Shown piece after piece: positions 59,852-64,000 of a stretch of 64,000 nucleotides of DNA. Position numbers and translations under genes: made by a program. Origin of the DNA: Theropithecus gelada (lineage: Eukaryota; Chordata; Mammalia; Primates; Cercopithecidae); contig NC_037672.1 of NCBI RefSeq assembly GCF_003255815.1, positions 107,398,686 through 107,462,685 of the forward strand, in the 5' to 3' direction. The notes beneath the pieces are model-generated. The model was not told the DNA's origin. It saw only the letters and a program-made list of their open reading frames with translations, and ran no database searches. The stretch's first letter is position 1, and the number at the start of each line of letters is the position of its first letter.

Positions 59852-60307
59852 AAAAAGAGAAACCGTGTTGGGAGAGGAATCGTATCTCCATATTTCTTCT
59901 TTCAGCCCCATCCAAGGGTTGTGGCTGGAACTTTCCATCAGTTCTTTCTTTCTTTTTCCTCTCTAAGCCTTTGCCTTGCTCTGTCTGTCAGAGTGAAGTC
60001 AGCCAGAGCAGGGCTGTTAAACTCTGTGAAATTTGTCATAAGGGTGTCAGGTATTTCTTACTGGCTTCCAAAGAAACATAGATAAAGAAATCTTTCCTGT
60101 GGCTTCCCGTGGCAGGCTGCATTTGGAAGGTCTCTCAGTTGAAGAAAGAGCTTGGAGGGCAACAACACAACAGGAGAGTAAAAGATGCACCAGGGCTGAG
60201 GCCCCACTCAGGCAGCTGCATCTGGAGTCAGACATACTCACCTTGCCCGGTCCATGCTCCAGCAAAGTCAAGCTGTTTTCTTTTGAAAGTTCAAACCCAT
60301 CAGGATT
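59852..60307 (+). other. EGF: EGF 5' untranslated region with two upstream ORFs
   Basis: About 456 bases that follow the human EGF leader closely (for example ggagaggaatcgtatctcca and agtgaagtcagccagagcag). Two ATG-initiated upstream ORFs are present: 60185-60199 (four residues, MHQG, stop) and 60254-60286 (ten residues, MLQQSQAVFF, stop). Both close before the main start at 60308. They are likely to restrain translation of EGF. Confidence 0.8.
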
Positions 60308-60434
60308 ATGCTGCTCACTCTTATCATTCTGTTGCCAGTAGTTTTAAAATGTAGTTGTGTTAGTCTCTCAGCACCGCAGCACTGGAGCTGTCCTGAAGGT
60401 ACTCCTGCAGGACATGGGAATTCTACTCGTGTGG
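60308..60434 (+). CDS. EGF: EGF exon 1 coding part (signal peptide and pro-region start)
   Basis: EGF encodes the large single-pass precursor that is cleaved to release epidermal growth factor, the ligand of EGFR. This exon encodes 42 residues and the first base of the next codon. It begins MLLTLIILLPVV, a hydrophobic signal peptide core, continues CVSLSAPQHWSCPEGTPAGH and ends at the donor gtg-g/gtaagt (60435). Against the human protein as I remember it, there are differences at residues 13, 15, 17, 33, 36 and 41. The last replaces a Cys by Arg, and two Cys are gained at 15 and 17. The remaining exons lie beyond the window. The open frame runs past the donor, but that part is intron. Confidence 0.95.
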
Positions 60435-62189
60435 GTAAGTACTGCAATGAAAAGGAGCTCCAGGTCTCTGGGAAACTGCCCCTACATCCCTGTTGGTTCA
60501 ATCTGGTATACTTGGGCATTTTAAAAAGTTTGTCTTTGGGTGTGTATAGTTGCTTCATTTTTGTTTTCTGATGCATGTTTATTTTCTTACTGGCCATTAG
60601 AGCTACTCTGCTACCAAATATCAAAATTCAAAACTCTCAAACTGTACTTCTATATGTAAGTGAATATGCCTCATTTTAAACTAGCAGAACATTTCATGGA
60701 AGCTTCAGCTTTTATTCTGACAAGAGGAGTAAGTAACACCTAGCTGATTGGCTTTATATTGGAAATTAGGGAAACAGATGGTTGATTTTCTGTTTGTCTG
60801 TCTGGAACTCTTAAGCCACAAAGAAAAAAAATTCTTCCTTCTGATAACAGTGTAAGAATTCAGAAGTTGCTAAAAATTAGTGAAAAATGGGAAGGGAACT
60901 GTGAACAAAGGTAATTGTGAAAATTAACCTAAGTTTCAATTTCAACCTCCTTCACTTTGTCTCCACTCTCACTGTTTCTGAGGCTCTGACACGACTCCGG
61001 AGTTTTCGTAACAGGTGCAGTGCAACTTTGAGAACTGCCAAATATGACAGTGGGTAAATAAGCCACGCTGTCCTCTCATATTAAATGGAATTTTCACCAA
61101 GGGGAAATGGGAGCTTGACTGAATGTGAATTACAATCCTGCCAAAGGATATTGCCTGAAAAAATTCTCCCTCTAACTGTTAATTCATTTATTTAATCCTT
61201 GGGTGGGTCTCCAACCTGCTGCTCAGACAAGGCAGCTGCCTCCATTGATTAGAGGGTAATGAGCTGCCCCGACATTCCATTTTTATCAGCTTGCCCTTTT
61301 GAGATTGGGTCTGGCTTTTAAAAAGAGGTAGATCGAGGGGGAAAACACAGTACAGTTTCCAGAAGAGACACTTCTGGAAGACAGTATGCAATAGACAATA
61401 GTTTGAATAAAGAGAGCAAAACAGAGCCAAACTGCCAAAGCTAGGCTGCTGTCCTGGCTCTCCCATTAAGGAAGTTCCCAGTGAGGAAATCAGGTGCTTT
61501 TGCTTAGAATCTCTGGACTCTGTACTCAGGCAGCACTCCTTGTAACAGGTGAGCAGAACTCTAGGGTATTTGAAAGAAATGCTTAATCCTAGTGATCTCT
61601 ATGTTCCCAGCACCTAGGACATTTCTGCTTCCATAGTGTGTACTCAGCAAATTCTCGTGTATGAATGAGGCATCTTTCTCTGATCTGTTAATGACATAGT
61701 CTTAGAGAACAGCAACAAAAAGAGGGTGACACATGACAAAAATGTCCCTATGAACCTTAGACTAAGCTGTTGGAGGCAGAAGTAAAACTTTTGTATACAG
61801 TTATGTCAAATGGACTGGACTCTCTTTGGGGTGGGAGAATTTTCTGTGGAGTAGTTGGCAAATATCTAGAGTTGGGCACTGTTATTTGCATGGATTGTGA
61901 GGGGTGATGGTTGGGCCAATCTCTCAGGCAGCCAGAAGCTAGGAAAGAACCCAGGTTGCTGAAGCAGAACCCAAGAAATTACAAAAATGAGCTTTTATAG
62001 ATGGCTCTAGGATCTCAGAATAGCCTGATTTCTGCTGGCAAGCAAGTCTATGCCTTGTTTTCCTTGCCGCCTCTGGTGGCTCAGAAGTGCTGTCATTGAG
62101 GTGGGTTGTACCAATAAACATGAAACCCAGGATAGAAACAATGAGTTGGGGAGACTGTGTCACACAGTGGAAGGAACCACAGATTTTAG

Positions 62190-62370
62190 AAACAAAGAAG
62201 CCTCATTTCATATCCATGCCACTAACTTAATAACTGAGTTACCTTAGAATATCTCTGGGAAATAATACCCTTGCCCACTGCTTTTAGGACTTTCTGTGGG
62301 GAATCACATGAGATAACCAAGCATATACCAAAGCAAGGTGCTTAGCCGAGTGTGCTCAATAAATGTCCTC
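62190..62370 (+). mobile_element. MIR element, plus strand
   Basis: Diverged MIR with cattgaggt-free head, taataactgagttaccttag, cacatgagataaccaagcat and the end gtgtgctcaataaatgtcc. Confidence 0.7.
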
Positions 62371-63369
62371 TTGGGCTCCACGTCTTGGCTAGATCTCTTT
62401 GATCAAGTCATACGATGAGATGCCGTGTTTGAATAGTGCAGTGACGTGGCACAGATCCATGGAGTGTGGAATGTGTGGATAGCACTTTGGGACTCCCTGA
62501 CTCTCTGCTTCCCCATTTCTTGCAAGTCACTGGTTTAAATCCTGTACTTTACGCTCCTGGTCTCATGTTAGCTGATAACTGCCTGGGTCACCCTCTGTCG
62601 CTGTGTGCATTTCAGAGGATAGTATTTCTTTCCCCTCTCTAAACAGATACGGTGCCATCACCTATTTTTCCCTCATTTAAATTCTACTTGCCTTATTTCT
62701 TTCCCTTGGCATGGAGATAGATCACCTCTGCAGCCACCTGACCCAGCAGGAAGAATGCTTTATGGTCTAACAGTATTCAGGTAAACTTAGGCAAGATTGT
62801 TACTCATGTGACTGCTAGCCAGATAAACCAAGTGACAGCAACAGTTAGGTTTCTTTCTATTCCCCTCCCTCTCCCTCCTTTTTAACAAATTAACTGAGTC
62901 TTCTGTTAGCTTCTACTTGAGCTGCAGCAGGTGAGGAGAGCAGGAAAGAAAACTGCTGGCAAGTGGCTTCTGAACTTTCAAGGCCATTTACCCTGGAGGA
63001 CAAATAACAGTTGAAAAAGAAACTGTTCCTGTTTGGCATCTGTACCTGCATTACTTATATGAACTTTTTTGGTAAATAAAGGGTAAGGAAGAAGTACAGC
63101 CTCCCAGCTGCAGGAGGGATCCTGGGGTGGCACTAAGTTAGCCAACTGGGTAGATCACTTTTAGTAGTAAACAGTGAAATTACTGATTTCAGTACTGGCT
63201 AAGGCTTGGTCAGCGTCCCAGTCATGTGAAAACCAGAGTAATTCTGAGACCAGGAGCTTGTTTGTTTTTTCAGCCAGGGTTATGCGAATGTTTTTTTTTG
63301 GTTTTTTGTTTTCTCTCTTCTAACGGCAGTGAAACTATCCTCCAAATATTCAATGGTGTTTGGTCACGG

Positions 63370-63780
63370 AGAGGTAGTAGAGCTTAGTGGTAAACAGCAT
63401 AAATTTTGGAGACAGATTGCTTGCCTGGGTTCAAATCCCATTTCTGCTGCTTGTGAACTGTGTCCCGTTTTCCTTACCTTAAAATGAAGATAATTGTACC
63501 CTCTTCCGAGGACTCTTGTCACTATTGCGTTAATGTATTCATTTTCAATGCTGGCTGCACATTAGAATCACGAATGTCTGGGCGGCCACCCCAGGCAGTC
63601 TGGATCAGAATCTCTTCTGGGAGTGGAATTTAGGCCTCAATTTTTTTTTTTTTTTTTAATGTTCTCTTGGTGATTCTAACCAACAGCCTGGGTTAGAACC
63701 ACTGAGTTAATATGTGTAAAGTGCACAAAACAGAGCTTGGCGTATAATAAACACTCGTTAAGCCTGAGATTCTATTAATG
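63370..63780 (+). mobile_element. MIR element, plus strand, split by MER5-type MITE
   Basis: Left part 63370-63536 (agcttagtggtaaacagcat, gcctgggttcaaatcccatt) and right part 63706-63780 (tgtgtaaagtgcacaaaaca, gtataataaacactcgtt) are the two halves of one MIR separated by a DNA transposon. Confidence 0.85.
63537..63705. mobile_element. MER5-like hAT MITE inserted in MIR
   Basis: Contains aatgctggctgcacattaga and tcacgaatgtc on the left and tgattctaaccaacagcctg and gttagaaccactga on the right, which are mutually inverted. The flanks gttaatgt and gttaatat are a diverged 8-base target duplication, as expected for hAT elements. Confidence 0.85.
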
Positions 63781-64000
63781 TTTTTATTGTTTTAAAAATT
63801 ATTTTTATGAAGGTAATAGTATTTTCTAAATGTGGCTTGGTTTCATCTATAATCATTGAACATTTTTTATACTTGACAAAATGTCATATTGAAAAACCCA
63901 ATAATAGTTCTACAACATTAAAAATTATAGTCAAAATAATTTCAAAATACATAACTCATATTTTTGTAATCAGAAGAAATGTTTATTCAAAATACAAAAA

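Larger units (their letters stand above)
60435..64000 (+). other. EGF: EGF intron 1 (beginning)
   Basis: Starts with a consensus donor gtaagt and has no further exon within the window. Low repeat density, with an L2-like end at about 61590-61670 and MIR/MER5 elements (separate entries). Short open frames on both strands show no coding evidence. Confidence 0.85.

Noticed and set aside
60099..60341. 80-codon open frames across the EGF leader
   Set aside because: They begin at non-ATG codons, overlap the EGF start in other frames and have no recognisable similarity.
60435..60571. Continuation of the EGF open frame
   Set aside because: It follows a consensus gtaagt donor and no longer resembles EGF.

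Overview
The window is primate genomic DNA, most likely from an Old World monkey or other non-human catarrhine. Two exons of LRIT3 and the first exon of EGF are recognisable. Their order and same-strand orientation match human 4q25, with about 39-40 kb between the genes. Compared with the human proteins as I remember them, LRIT3 differs by a few percent and EGF exon 1 by about 6 of 42 residues. That is too much for a human or chimpanzee copy. The repeats (L1PA/PB-type L1s, Alu families, an ERV9/LTR12 provirus, a THE1 LTR) also fit a catarrhine genome. There is no prokaryotic or plasmid material.

Region by region: 1-6450 is a minus-strand L1 with a near-complete 5' part, cut by the window start and altered by an Alu, a T tract, a GAA/TTC expansion and a palindromic mini-repeat. 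From 6451 to 16600 there is intronic DNA with MIRs, Alus and an old L1. LRIT3 exons lie at 16601-16906 and 18632-19767; the leucine-rich-repeat exons must lie upstream of the window. From 20.9 to 24.8 kb there is a GC-richer patchwork with a MaLR-type LTR, a Tigger1 fragment and puzzling direct duplications. An old L1M 5' region at 26.8-29.7 kb is split by a processed keratin-19 pseudogene. The stretch 29.9-45 kb is a mosaic of L1 3' ends, Alus, hAT fragments and a THE1 solo LTR. A complete but defective ERV9 integration occupies 45025-52401 with 4-bp target duplications. L1s and Alus follow to 58.2 kb. EGF promoter-type sequence, exon 1 and the start of intron 1 fill 59.6-64 kb.

The working content is two unrelated single-copy genes: LRIT3, a postsynaptic retinal adhesion protein, and EGF, a growth factor precursor. 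The rest is mostly decayed mobile elements, some of which carry promoter sequences (the L1 5' UTR and LTR12). I did not find a new biological system. The most unusual observations are a 21-bp perfect inverted repeat, insertions inside two repeats that duplicate nearby sequence, the rearranged 5' end of the ERV9 provirus, and cysteine changes plus two upstream ORFs in EGF exon 1.
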